Source: Chitinophaga pinensis
Lineage (GTDB): Bacteria > Bacteroidota > Bacteroidia > NS11-12g > UBA955
Direction of reading: 5' to 3'
DNA length: 32,766 bases
NCBI GenBank assembly: GCA_945877575.1
Contig: CAMDUE010000006.1
Span: 1 to 32,766, forward strand
Notes under the pieces: model-generated
Told to the model about the DNA's origin: nothing
Database searches by the model: none
The model's input: the letters and a program-made list of their open reading frames with translations, nothing else
Shown here: positions 1 through 9,257 of the stretch, piece after piece
Layout: the number at the start of each line of letters is the position of its first letter
How positions within the stretch are numbered: the first letter of the stretch is position 1
Made by a program: the position numbers and the translations under genes

Positions 1-116
1 AGGGTGGAGTAGGAAACCAAGAGATTGACTTAGGATCATTCGGAACAGGAGTATACTTCATCCGCATGACCAACAACGGTCAGTCAACTATGAAGAAATT
101 GGTTGTAAACAACTAA
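1..116 (+). CDS. 3' end of a T9SS-sorted secreted protein (partial)
   Basis: The gene enters from the left edge; its reading frame begins at base 3 and ends with TAA at 114-116. The visible 37 residues contain GTGVYFIRM and end in MKKLVVNN. This is the typical last strand and basic tail of a type IX secretion system type A C-terminal sorting domain, which directs the cargo across the outer membrane and is then removed or replaced by a surface anchor. The catalytic or binding part of the protein lies outside the window, so its function is unknown. A strong terminator follows 21 nt downstream. The family call rests on the short tail only. Confidence 0.75.
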   Translation, partial: GGVGNQEIDLGSFGTGVYFIRMTNNGQSTMKKLVVNN

Positions 117-136
117 TCTTAAGATTGATTTCATCG

Positions 137-170
137 AAAAGTCCCGAGGTAACTCGGGACTTTTTGTTTT
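137..170 (+). terminator. Intrinsic terminator after the T9SS cargo gene
   Basis: A perfect 12-bp stem pairs 137-148 with 153-164 around a GTAA tetraloop. The GC-rich core is GTCCCGAG/CTCGGGAC, and the stem is followed by a T-rich tract to about 172. This is a standard Rho-independent terminator for the upstream gene, 21 nt after its stop. Confidence 0.92.
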
Positions 171-218
171 TTATGTGTTAAGTGAAAAGAGTCTAAAATA
201 GATATCGATTTAAATCGT

Positions 219-226
219 TAATTTTG
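219..226 (+). promoter_or_regulatory. Bacteroidota -7 element (TAATTTTG) for the MCE gene
   Basis: This is a perfect match to the Bacteroidota -7 consensus TAnnTTTG, only 6 nt upstream of the ATG at 233. No clear -33 TTG is visible. A TTG codon in frame at 224 lies inside the element, which argues against that upstream start. Confidence 0.7.
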
Positions 227-232
227 AATACC

Positions 233-1213
233 ATGTCATTGTTCAAAGGACTGTCAAAGGAGTTTCAAGTTGGTAGTTTAACAGCTATAGCAATCACTAT
301 TTTGATTTTGGGTTATAACTTTATGAGAGGTAAAGACAATCCATTCAAATCGGGTAAAGATTTAACGGTGTTTTATGATTCTACACCAGGTTTAGGCATT
401 GGAACCAGTGTCATGTTTAATGGATTGAGGATTGGGCAATTAACTAAACTTGATATCACTGATGGGCATAAAATTGAAGCCATTTTTGAAATATCCTCAA
501 AAATGGATATCCCCAAAGATTCAAAAATGAAAATTGAAACGGAAATTTTTGGAGGACAAAAAGTAAGATTGGTTTTAGGAAAATCAACTGAGTTTGCACA
601 AGATGGTGATACCTTAATACCCATGTATGCAGAAGATAAATTCAGTGCTATCAACGATCAAATTGTGCCATTGGCATCTAAGGCCGATTCATTGTTGACG
701 TCTATGAATTCTTTTTTTAAGAGTGAAAGCTTGAATTTGGCGATTGACAGATTGCCATTAGCTGTGCAGCAAATAAATGTGCTTTTGCAACAAACTCAGT
801 CATTATTGGCAGCAAATAAAGAGGTTGTGACTCACACCATTGGAAACGTTGATCGTTTTTCAAATAATTTTGACCAATATCACCAACGAATTAATAATTT
901 ATTAATCAAATTAGATTCATCAACTTCTGGTTTGGATGAAGTATCATTAAAACATACCGTCATGGAAATTGATAGTTTAACTAAAGAGCTAAATAAAATT
1001 ACCATTCAAATAAACAGTGGAAATGGGACGGTTGGAAAAATGATCTATTCGGACTCCCTTTATAATGCGTTGAACAAAAGCTCAAATGAATTGAATAAGG
1101 TATTGTTAGATTTGAAGAAATATCCTGAAAAATACATTCCAATACCCGGAACTAAAAATCAACGTAAAAAAGCTAAAGAGTTGAGCTTGAAGGATTCCGA
1201 GATTTGGAACTGA
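233..1213 (+). CDS. MCE/MlaD-family lipid transport protein
   Basis: This 326-residue protein has a single N-terminal membrane helix (about residues 13-30, after a short cytoplasmic MSLFKGLSKE). An MCE domain follows at about 42-117, with the typical STPGLGIGTSVMFNGLRIGQ segment. The rest is long and helical, probably coiled coil. MCE proteins of the MlaD/YrbD type form rings or tubes in the periplasm that carry phospholipids between inner and outer membrane, together with an MlaE permease and MlaF ATPase. Neither partner is encoded here, so the permease must be elsewhere. I chose ATG 233 over TTG 224 because the TTG is part of the -7 promoter element. The last 41 bp overlap the end of the convergent lycopene cyclase gene. 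Confidence 0.85.
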   Translation: MSLFKGLSKEFQVGSLTAIAITILILGYNFMRGKDNPFKSGKDLTVFYDSTPGLGIGTSVMFNGLRIGQLTKLDITDGHKIEAIFEISSKMDIPKDSKMKIETEIFGGQKVRLVLGKSTEFAQDGDTLIPMYAEDKFSAINDQIVPLASKADSLLTSMNSFFKSESLNLAIDRLPLAVQQINVLLQQTQSLLAANKEVVTHTIGNVDRFSNNFDQYHQRINNLLIKLDSSTSGLDEVSLKHTVMEIDSLTKELNKITIQINSGNGTVGKMIYSDSLYNALNKSSNELNKVLLDLKKYPEKYIPIPGTKNQRKKAKELSLKDSEIWN

Positions 1214-1883
1214 AATATTCGTAAGCTATAATCATCCATAGCATATACAAATAATTATAAAAGAAATCTTCAACGGGTATAGTTCCTATTCGAACACCTA
1301 AATTTTCAGTGTTGTTGTAAATCAATACGGGAAGTCCTGTTAGTTGTCCATTTATAAAGAACATGGGTAACAGTGCAACAATCCAGGCAATGAATAAATG
1401 GGCTGAATATTTTCTAAACCATTTTCTATTTAATAAAAATAGGCGTGCTAAAGTAACCATAATTAATCCAAATGTAACTGCGGTATATAATTTGTCTATA
1501 TTGAATACAAAAATCCCTGCTGAAAATATCATCATTGTAAAATGTGACCAATTACCCCATTTGATATTTGACAGTTTAGGGAAGTAGGCTTGCAAACAAC
1601 GATAGATGAAGAGACAAGCATAGGGAACGACCAAGAAAAATAAATATTCTTCCAACGGTAGATCAAAAAAATAGTTTCCTAGTAAAAATCTATCGTTGAA
1701 TTCCCATATCCCATTTTTCGTGAACCAAATGTCCCATAAAATATAAAGGAGAGAGGTTATAGCAACACTGAATCCCAAAAACTTATACGACTTATAAAAG
1801 GCCACCTTTTTGTCAAAAGACAAGAACAATGGTCCTGCGATTGTTAACAGGTCTAGTATTAAATAAGTATATCTTTCTGACAT
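1173..1883 (-). CDS. Lycopene cyclase-domain carotenoid protein (CrtYc/CrtYd-like fusion)
   Basis: The 236-residue, mostly hydrophobic protein has about seven predicted membrane segments. It carries the two repeated signatures of the heterodimeric-type lycopene cyclase family: PLEEYLFFLVVPY near residue 76 and IPVEDFFYNYLYM near residue 203. The two halves correspond to CrtYc and CrtYd of actinobacteria, or the CarR half of fungal CarRA, fused in one chain as is usual in Bacteroidota. The expected reaction is ring closure of lycopene to beta-carotene in the membrane. Its ATG directly follows the TAA of the sigma factor gene with no spacer, so translation is probably coupled. No crtB or crtI is in the window. 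Its 3' end overlaps the MCE gene by 41 bp. Confidence 0.82.
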   Translation of the reverse strand: MSERYTYLILDLLTIAGPLFLSFDKKVAFYKSYKFLGFSVAITSLLYILWDIWFTKNGIWEFNDRFLLGNYFFDLPLEEYLFFLVVPYACLFIYRCLQAYFPKLSNIKWGNWSHFTMMIFSAGIFVFNIDKLYTAVTFGLIMVTLARLFLLNRKWFRKYSAHLFIAWIVALLPMFFINGQLTGLPVLIYNNTENLGVRIGTIPVEDFFYNYLYMLWMIIAYEYFSSKSRNPSSSTL

Positions 1884-2423
1884 TTATGCTGGCTGCATTT
1901 GGTAACCGAATTCAAAAGCGTAGTCTTTCAATTTTTCACGAAGCACTCTTCGAGCTATGAATATACGCGTTTTTACGGTTCCAATGGGAATATTTAATTC
2001 CTCAGCGATTTCATGATATTTAAAACCTTCAGCATTTAGCTTGAAGGTTACACGCAAATCTGTTGGTAAAGCTTCAACAGCATTGTCTAAGTCTTTGCGA
2101 ATAAACTTCAACTCAGCATCGTTGTCAATTCTATGGCTAGGTATGTCGAGATAGAAGGTGTTGTCAGTTGTATCTAAGAACGTATTGCGCTTCTGTGTTC
2201 TTCTATAATTGTTGATGAAGCTGTTCTTGAGAATGGTGTACAACCAGCCTCTAAGGTTAGTTCCAGCTTGGAACTTGTCCTTGTATCTGTAGGCTTTTAG
2301 GATGGTATCTTGAACCAAATCTTTGGTGTCGTCAAGATCGTGTGTTAACGATAATGCGTAGTTTCTAAGAGCGCTTAACTCTTGTTCCATCATCTTGTCG
2401 AAGTTAATTTGTGTAATGTTCAT
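1884..2423 (-). CDS. ECF-family RNA polymerase sigma factor
   Basis: This is a 179-residue sigma-70-like protein. Region 2 is visible as DLVQDTILKAYRY followed by GWLYTILKNSFINNYRR, the core-binding and -10 recognition helices. Region 4 is visible as ALPTDLRVTFKLNAEGFKYHEIAEEL with the recognition helix in IPIGTVKTRIFIARR. There is no region 1 or 3, as expected for an ECF sigma factor. I start it at ATG 2421-2423; a further in-frame start 9 codons upstream would add an unconserved stretch. The gene is fused end to start with the lycopene cyclase gene, which suggests that the sigma factor controls carotenoid formation or a wider envelope/oxidative response. No anti-sigma factor gene is adjacent. 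Confidence 0.88.
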   Translation of the reverse strand: MNITQINFDKMMEQELSALRNYALSLTHDLDDTKDLVQDTILKAYRYKDKFQAGTNLRGWLYTILKNSFINNYRRTQKRNTFLDTTDNTFYLDIPSHRIDNDAELKFIRKDLDNAVEALPTDLRVTFKLNAEGFKYHEIAEELNIPIGTVKTRIFIARRVLREKLKDYAFEFGYQMQPA

Positions 2424-2525
2424 GGCGAATACTTGAACAAAGATCGACAAAGTGAGAAATATAACACCATGTTTTGTTGAAGGTGTGTTGAATAGAAGTT
2501 AAACAAGCTGTGAATTTTGTCGAAC

Positions 2526-2558
2526 AAAAAAAGGACTCCGTCGGGGAGTCCTTTTTAA
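2526..2558 (-). terminator. Intrinsic terminator after atpDC (may act in both directions)
   Basis: A 9-bp perfect stem, AAGGACTCC at 2531-2539 paired with GGAGTCCTT at 2545-2553, is extended by A/T pairs and flanked by an A-run on the left and T-run on the right. Read on the minus strand it follows the atpC stop by about 55 nt and is trailed by a run of T. The rest of the 2424-2614 gap holds the unrecognised promoter of the sigma factor gene and nothing else I can identify. Confidence 0.88.
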
Positions 2559-2614
2559 GCACAATGATAAACTAATATTCTGCTGCGAGATAAACGGGGT
2601 TATCTCAGTGATTG

Positions 2615-2845
2615 TTAAACGAGTACGATGACTTTGTTTGACAAAACTTCTACCAATCCGCCCGTAATTTCAAAATTCTGGGTGCCTTGGTTAGATTTTA
2701 CTTCAACAGTGCCAGCGTTTAAGCTGCTGATAAGTGCAGCGTGGTTGTTTTTTATCTGAAAACTACCATTGCTACCTGGAAGAGTAACCAATTCGGCATC
2801 TCCGGTAAAAAGAGTGTTATCAGGGCTTAAAATTTCAACCAACAT
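2615..2845 (-). CDS. atpC: F1F0 ATP synthase epsilon subunit, short form
   Basis: This 76-residue protein matches the N-terminal beta-sandwich of the epsilon subunit, with ILSPDNTLFTGDAELVTLPG and NHAALISSLNAGTV clearly visible. It sits in the central stalk and couples gamma rotation to the F1 head. The usual epsilon subunit is about 130-140 residues and has a C-terminal two-helix domain that inhibits ATP hydrolysis. That domain is absent here, as in many Bacteroidota, so this enzyme cannot use epsilon-arm inhibition. It lies 5 nt downstream of atpD in the same operon, and a terminator follows. The other ATP synthase genes are not in the window, a split typical of the phylum. Confidence 0.92.
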   Translation of the reverse strand: MLVEILSPDNTLFTGDAELVTLPGSNGSFQIKNNHAALISSLNAGTVEVKSNQGTQNFEITGGLVEVLSNKVIVLV

Positions 2846-2850
2846 ATAGA

Positions 2851-4368
<1,518 letters not shown>

Positions 4369-4376
4369 TCAAGGTG

Positions 4377-4384
4377 CAAAGATA
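4377..4384 (-). promoter_or_regulatory. -7 element (TATCTTTG) for atpD
   Basis: A perfect TAnnTTTG match on the minus strand lies 17 nt upstream of the atpD ATG. A TTTG lies about 15 nt further upstream, closer than the usual 19-21 nt spacing for a -33 box. Confidence 0.65.
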
Positions 4385-4443
4385 GCACAATAAATTGGTC
4401 AAATCTATAGTTGTTCGCATCTTTTTGTTTCGACGGATTATCG

Positions 4444-4451
4444 TACCTTTG
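4444..4451 (+). promoter_or_regulatory. -7 element (TACCTTTG) for yidC
   Basis: A perfect TAnnTTTG match lies 10 nt upstream of ATG 4462. Its position inside any longer upstream reading frame supports the downstream ATG as the true start. Confidence 0.7.
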
Positions 4452-4461
4452 TCGTTCCCTT

Positions 4462-6288
4462 ATGGATCGCAATACAATAATTGGTTTTTCCTTGATTTTC
4501 CTGATTTTGGCGGGATATTATTGGTACACAGCACCAACTCCTGAGCAGTTGGAGCAAATGAAAAAAACTCAAGACAGCTTAACTCTTGTTGAAACTAAAC
4601 GCAATGATTCTCTGAAAGTTGAAGATCAACTCGCTGCAAAATCATCCCCCGAAAAAATATCCGCCGCGGGTAGTCAAGATTCAGTTCAACAAGACCAAGT
4701 TTTTCAAGACACCAATTACATTCTAGCGAACAAGCATCTCTCTTTGACTATTTCTAATAGGGGTGCAGCTATTAAAAAGGTTCAACTAAATGAATTTACA
4801 AGGTCTGATTCATCTGAATTGATTTTAGTAGAGGCAGGTAAAAATGAACATCGTTGGACATGGTCTGATGCGCAGGGTAATCCGAAAACTTCAGATCAAT
4901 TTGAATGGAAGATTTCTGAGCAAACCAAGAATAAAATTGCCTTAAGATGGTATCCAACAGATTCGCGTGAGATCTATATTGAACAAAGTTATTCTCTAAA
5001 CGAAAGTAAACCCTATGTAGTAGGTTATGATGTTCAATTGAAGGGAATGCAAGATCAGGTTCGTCGTGGTAATTCTGATTTTAAGTTGGATTGGAGTTCA
5101 ACCTTGCAAAAACAAGAGAAAGACATGAAATGGGATGCCCAACACACTGCGTTGGTTTATAAGATGCCCGAAGAATCTCCAACATCCCTGCAGGCAACCG
5201 AAGAAGCTAATGAAACTTTGAAAAATAAGGTTCAATGGATAGCGTTTAAACAACAATATTTTAGCACGATCATCGCTTCTGCTGATGCAATATCAACAGA
5301 CACTAAGCTCAAAATGAGCAACCCCATTGATGATACCTTGAATATCAAAACTCTCAGCGCTACACTATATTCTGAGTATACAGGTGAGTCGGACAAGAAA
5401 TTCAAATTTAATTTATTTTTTGGCCCCAATAAATTTGACTTACTTGAATCAACTGATTTGGGAATAGCAAATGCTGAATTGGAGCGCATTATTCCTTTAG
5501 GATGGGGAATTTTTGGTTGGGTGAATAGACACTTGGTTATACCCGTATTCACTTGGTTAACCAATACCATAGGCAGTATGGGTATAGCAATTATGCTCCT
5601 TACCTTGGTTATTAAGATGTTCTTGTTGCCATTGGTTTACAAATCTTACATATCTACTGCCAAAATGAGAATATTGAAGCCGGAGTTGGATGAAATTAAA
5701 TCTAAACACGGTAATGATCTTCAAAAAGTTAACAGCGAAAACATGAGTCTTTACAAAAAGGCAGGTGTTAGTCCGTTGAGTGGTTGTGTACCTATGTTAT
5801 TGCAGCTGCCCATTTTGTTTGCTATGTTCCAGTTCTTTCCTGTCGCCTTTGAACTAAGACAAAAAGCCTTCCTTTGGTCTTCTGATTTAAGTCAGTGGGA
5901 TGGCCCAGCACTCGGATTTAATATCCCGTTCTACGGTGATCACGTGAGTTTCTTCACGCTGTTGATGACTGTTTCAACCTTGATTTATACTCATTTTAAT
6001 AATCAAATATCTGGTGTTACAGGTCAAATGAAATGGATGGGTTATTTCATGCCCATTATTTTCTTGGGTGTATTGAATGATTATGCTTCAGGCTTGACTT
6101 GGTACTATTTTGTGAGCAATATGGTAACCTTTGGTCAGCAGTTTGTGATTCGCAAGATGATTGACGATTCAAAATTGCACAAACAGATCGCAGAAAGCCG
6201 TAAAAAGCCCGTAGTTAAGAGTAATTTCCAAAAGAAAATGGAATTGGCAATGAAAGCAAGCCAACAAAAATCCAAAGGAAAGCGTTAA
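4462..6288 (+). CDS. yidC: Membrane protein insertase YidC
   Basis: This 609-residue protein inserts proteins into the inner membrane, alone or with SecYEG. It has an N-terminal membrane helix (FSLIFLILAGYYWY, about 7-20) and then the large periplasmic beta-supersandwich typical of Gram-negative YidC. The conserved insertase core starts near residue 345, with TNTIGSMGIAIMLLTLVIKM, the cytoplasmic coiled-coil hairpin (KPELDEIKSKHGNDLQKVN), and GVSPLSGCVPMLLQLPILFA. A lysine-rich tail ends the protein, as expected for ribosome contact. I start at ATG 4462 because the -7 element lies just upstream and the membrane helix then begins at the usual distance. Its stop abuts the stop of convergent dprA with no bases between. 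Confidence 0.97.
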   Translation: MDRNTIIGFSLIFLILAGYYWYTAPTPEQLEQMKKTQDSLTLVETKRNDSLKVEDQLAAKSSPEKISAAGSQDSVQQDQVFQDTNYILANKHLSLTISNRGAAIKKVQLNEFTRSDSSELILVEAGKNEHRWTWSDAQGNPKTSDQFEWKISEQTKNKIALRWYPTDSREIYIEQSYSLNESKPYVVGYDVQLKGMQDQVRRGNSDFKLDWSSTLQKQEKDMKWDAQHTALVYKMPEESPTSLQATEEANETLKNKVQWIAFKQQYFSTIIASADAISTDTKLKMSNPIDDTLNIKTLSATLYSEYTGESDKKFKFNLFFGPNKFDLLESTDLGIANAELERIIPLGWGIFGWVNRHLVIPVFTWLTNTIGSMGIAIMLLTLVIKMFLLPLVYKSYISTAKMRILKPELDEIKSKHGNDLQKVNSENMSLYKKAGVSPLSGCVPMLLQLPILFAMFQFFPVAFELRQKAFLWSSDLSQWDGPALGFNIPFYGDHVSFFTLLMTVSTLIYTHFNNQISGVTGQMKWMGYFMPIIFLGVLNDYASGLTWYYFVSNMVTFGQQFVIRKMIDDSKLHKQIAESRKKPVVKSNFQKKMELAMKASQQKSKGKR

Positions 6289-7401
6289 TTACTGTCTCGA
6301 GAAAGAAGTTAGTTTAAACTGTTTATTTCCGATGTGAAGAATTTCTCCTTGAAGTTCCAACTCTAATAGCAATTGAGGAAGCTTACTCATTTTAATTTGG
6401 CATTTTCTGTATATCTCATCAAAGTGAAGAGGAGTATTCAAACTTTCATCTGACCATAAGCGTATTATTTGTTGATGTTCATCAGAGAGATTCCCGAATA
6501 AATCAGCCTTTTTTCTGCGGCTGTTAATGGTCCATCCCATAGCTGTTTTAAAGTCATGGCCAGATTCAATCAGTTGGGCATTATTGCGCTTGATTAAAGC
6601 ATTGCAGCCACTTAATTGTCCTGGTTGGGTAGGTACTGCAAAAACATCTCGATTGTATTGATGTGCAAGGATAGCCGTGCTCATACTTCCTCCAGTGACT
6701 TTACTTTCAACCACTATTACAGCATCAGATAACGCTGCAATAAGCCTATTCCTTCTTGGGAATAAATCGGGGTGTATAGCTGTACCCATAGGCATTTCAC
6801 TGATCAATCCACCGTGGTTTTGTAACATAGATAGTGCCGTTTGACTGTGAGAAACAGGATAAATTTGATCTAAACCATGAGCCATTATGGCAACGGTACT
6901 CAGATTTAATTTTAGGGCTTTTTTGTGTGCTGAAATATCTATGCCGTATGCAAGTCCGCTGAGAATTTGAATAGAATCGTCTTGAATTTCTTCCATGAAT
7001 TGTTCCATCCATTTAACGCTAGAATTACCAGGCTTTCTGGTGCCTACCAACGCAATAGTTTTAGGCGAGTTTAACGGCGGATCTCCTTTTACATAAATGA
7101 AATTGGGATAATCATTGATTTGTTTAAGTCGGTGAGGAAATTCTTTGCTCCAAAAAGGAATTACACGAATACCAGATTCGACACAGAATTCTAATTCATG
7201 TTGTATTTGTGAATTTAAACCTGTTTTTAAGAGATGGAAATATTCTTCTTTAAATTTTGAAGACAGCAAACTACAAATGTCAGTTGTAGTTAAATACTCT
7301 TCAATTTCACCTTCGTCAATGTGAGAAGTAAGTTGTCTGATTTTAAGGGGACCCAGTCCGCGAATCTTGTTTAAAGCGAGTAAGTTGAATAAATAGTTCA
7401 T
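6289..7401 (-). CDS. dprA: DNA processing protein DprA (Smf)
   Basis: This 370-residue protein matches DprA, which binds incoming single-stranded DNA during natural transformation and loads RecA. An N-terminal helix-hairpin-helix-like segment (about 1-50, LNKIRGLGPLKIRQL) is followed by the extended Rossmann fold, with IALVGTRKPG near 114-123, the ILSGLAYGIDISAH segment, SEMPMGTAIHPDLFPRRNRLIAALSD split over the binding pocket, and GGSMSTAILA. A C-terminal winged-helix domain (about 305-365) is present. It lies downstream of lepA with a 28-nt gap that contains its own -7 element, so it may have a separate promoter. Confidence 0.95.
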   Translation of the reverse strand: MNYLFNLLALNKIRGLGPLKIRQLTSHIDEGEIEEYLTTTDICSLLSSKFKEEYFHLLKTGLNSQIQHELEFCVESGIRVIPFWSKEFPHRLKQINDYPNFIYVKGDPPLNSPKTIALVGTRKPGNSSVKWMEQFMEEIQDDSIQILSGLAYGIDISAHKKALKLNLSTVAIMAHGLDQIYPVSHSQTALSMLQNHGGLISEMPMGTAIHPDLFPRRNRLIAALSDAVIVVESKVTGGSMSTAILAHQYNRDVFAVPTQPGQLSGCNALIKRNNAQLIESGHDFKTAMGWTINSRRKKADLFGNLSDEHQQIIRLWSDESLNTPLHFDEIYRKCQIKMSKLPQLLLELELQGEILHIGNKQFKLTSFSRQ

Positions 7402-7403
7402 AA

Positions 7404-7422
7404 GGGTATTATTACAATACCC
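7404..7422 (-). repeat. Perfect inverted repeat in the dprA leader
   Basis: GGGTATT at 7404-7410 and AATACCC at 7416-7422 form a 7-bp perfect dyad around a 5-nt loop, between the -7 element and the dprA ATG. In RNA it would form a hairpin at or near the very 5' end; in DNA it could be an operator. No T-run follows, so it is not a terminator for lepA. Confidence 0.5.
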
Positions 7423-7429
7423 AAAGTTA
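7422..7429 (-). promoter_or_regulatory. -7 element (TAACTTTG) for dprA
   Basis: A perfect TAnnTTTG match on the minus strand, directly after the lepA stop codon and 20 nt upstream of the dprA ATG. Confidence 0.6.
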
Positions 7430-9220
7430 CTAATCGTTCAGCTTAAGAACTGCCATGAAGGCACTTTGAGGTATTTCCACATTACCAACACTTCGCATGC
7501 GTTTTTTACCTTCCTTTTGTTTTTCCAAAAGTTTCCGTTTACGACTTATGTCTCCGCCGTAACACTTGGCAGTCACGTCTTTACGCAATGCAGAAATGGT
7601 TTCTCGGGCAATGATTTTGGCGCCTACACCTGCCTGAATAGCAATTTCAAATTGCTGTTTTGGGATCAAGTCTTTGAGTTTTTTGCAAATCTTTTTACCC
7701 AAATCGAAAGCGTTGTCTTTATGAATGATGGCACTCAAGGCATCAACTTGCTTTGCATTTAGAAGGATATCCATTTTCACCAAAGTTGATTCTTGGTATC
7801 CAATGGGATGATAATCAAAACTCGCATAACCTCTTGAAATGGTTTTTAGTCGGTCGTAAAAGTCAAAAACTATCTCAGCCAAGGGCATATCAAATTTCAG
7901 GTCTACACGATCTGAAGTAAGGTATACTTGGTTTTTTAAAACTCCGCGTTTATCAAGACACAAACCCATAACTTGGCCAACGTATTCTGATTTAGTAATA
8001 ACGGTAGCCGATATATAAGGCTCTTCTACATAATCAATTTTATCTGCAGGAGGCAAATCACTTGGGTTGTTTACATCAATTCGTTCACCCTTGGTGGTGT
8101 ATGCAATATAACTTACGTTGGGTACCGTAGTGATAACGGTCATATTGAATTCGCGTTCCAAGCGTTCTTGAATAATTTCCAAGTGAAGCATTCCTAAAAA
8201 TCCGCAGCGAAATCCAAATCCTAATGCAGCAGAACTTTCGGGTTCAAAAACTATGCTAGCATCATTTAGTTGAAGTTTTTCCATGGCATCTCGGAGTTCC
8301 TCATAATCATCGGTATCTACGGGGTAGATACCCGCGAAAACCATGGGCTTTACCTCAGAAAATCCCTGAATGGCTTCAGTAGCTGGATTCTTAGCATCCG
8401 TAATGGTGTCACCCACTTGAACTTCTTTTGCGTCTTTAATACCTGAAATTATATATCCTACATCGCCCGCTTTTATAACATCTCTTGGCGACATTTCCAA
8501 TTTCAAAACACCGGTTTCATCTGCAAAATATGCTTCACCGGTATTCATGAATTTTACGTGTTGTCCTTTGCGTATTTCTCCATCAAAAACCCTGTAATAG
8601 GCTATAATTCCTCGGAAAGAATTAAAGACAGAATCAAAAATTAGGGCTTTCAATGGGGCTTGTGGATTTCCTTTCGGGGCAGGAATTCTCTCAATAATGG
8701 CTCTTAAAATATCAAATACACCTACACCTGTTTTCCCACTTGCAGGAATGATATCTGCTCTTTCGCAGCCCAATAACTCTACGATTTCATCTTTTACTTC
8801 CTCTGGCATTGCACCTGGAAGGTCAATCTTATTCAGTACAGGTATGATCGTTAAATCGTGCTCTAAAGCCATGAACAGATTCGAAATGGTTTGTGCTTCA
8901 ATTCCTTGTGCTGCATCTACAATGAGTAGCGCTCCTTCACAAGCTGCAATTGAACGACTCACTTCGTAACTAAAATCTACGTGTCCAGGGGTATCAATAA
9001 GGTTTAAAACATATTTCTGACCATCCAATTCATAATTCATTTGAATGGCGTGGCTCTTAATGGTAATGCCTCGTTCGCGTTCAAGGTCCATGTCATCCAA
9101 TAACTGAGCCTGCATTTGACGCTTGTCTATGGTTTTAGTGTATTCCAATAAACGGTCAGCAAGAGTGCTTTTGCCGTGGTCAATGTGTGCAATGATGCAG
9201 AAGTTTCTGATGTGGTTCAT
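7430..9220 (-). CDS. lepA: Elongation factor 4 (LepA)
   Basis: This 596-residue translational GTPase has full family length. G1 is AHIDHGKST at 11-19, the switch I region is [13 protein letters not shown]3 is DTPGHVDF and G4 is NKIDLP. The LepA-specific C-terminal domain is recognised by its lysine-rich end ([23 protein letters not shown], split over the last 50 residues). LepA acts on the ribosome, favouring back-translocation or 30S maturation under ionic stress. A TATATTTG -7 element lies 10 nt upstream of the ATG. dprA follows on the same strand. Confidence 0.98.
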   Translation of the reverse strand: MNHIRNFCIIAHIDHGKSTLADRLLEYTKTIDKRQMQAQLLDDMDLERERGITIKSHAIQMNYELDGQKYVLNLIDTPGHVDFSYEVSRSIAACEGALLIVDAAQGIEAQTISNLFMALEHDLTIIPVLNKIDLPGAMPEEVKDEIVELLGCERADIIPASGKTGVGVFDILRAIIERIPAPKGNPQAPLKALIFDSVFNSFRGIIAYYRVFDGEIRKGQHVKFMNTGEAYFADETGVLKLEMSPRDVIKAGDVGYIISGIKDAKEVQVGDTITDAKNPATEAIQGFSEVKPMVFAGIYPVDTDDYEELRDAMEKLQLNDASIVFEPESSAALGFGFRCGFLGMLHLEIIQERLEREFNMTVITTVPNVSYIAYTTKGERIDVNNPSDLPPADKIDYVEEPYISATVITKSEYVGQVMGLCLDKRGVLKNQVYLTSDRVDLKFDMPLAEIVFDFYDRLKTISRGYASFDYHPIGYQESTLVKMDILLNAKQVDALSAIIHKDNAFDLGKKICKKLKDLIPKQQFEIAIQAGVGAKIIARETISALRKDVTAKCYGGDISRKRKLLEKQKEGKKRMRSVGNVEIPQSAFMAVLKLND

Positions 9221-9230
9221 AAACGAACTA

Positions 9231-9238
9231 CAAATATA
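9231..9238 (-). promoter_or_regulatory. -7 element (TATATTTG) for lepA
   Basis: A perfect TAnnTTTG match on the minus strand, 10 nt upstream of the lepA ATG and within the 37-nt gap after the phosphopantetheinyl transferase gene. It implies that lepA can be transcribed independently. Confidence 0.65.
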
Positions 9239-9257
9239 CGTGAATTCTAGGGTGTTT

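Noticed and set aside
224-232. TTG start for the MCE protein
   Set aside because: The TTG overlaps the last bases of the TAATTTTG promoter element; ATG 233 follows directly.
373-654. Minus-strand open frame of 93 codons
   Set aside because: It lies entirely inside the MCE gene and shows no recognisable motif, so it is an antisense shadow.
4411-4461. Upstream start for YidC
   Set aside because: The frame is open, but the -7 element lies inside it and the added residues do not fit the N-terminal membrane helix of YidC.
7466-7762. Plus-strand open frame of 98 codons inside lepA
   Set aside because: It is antisense to the conserved C-terminal domain of LepA, has no promoter element and no domain signature.
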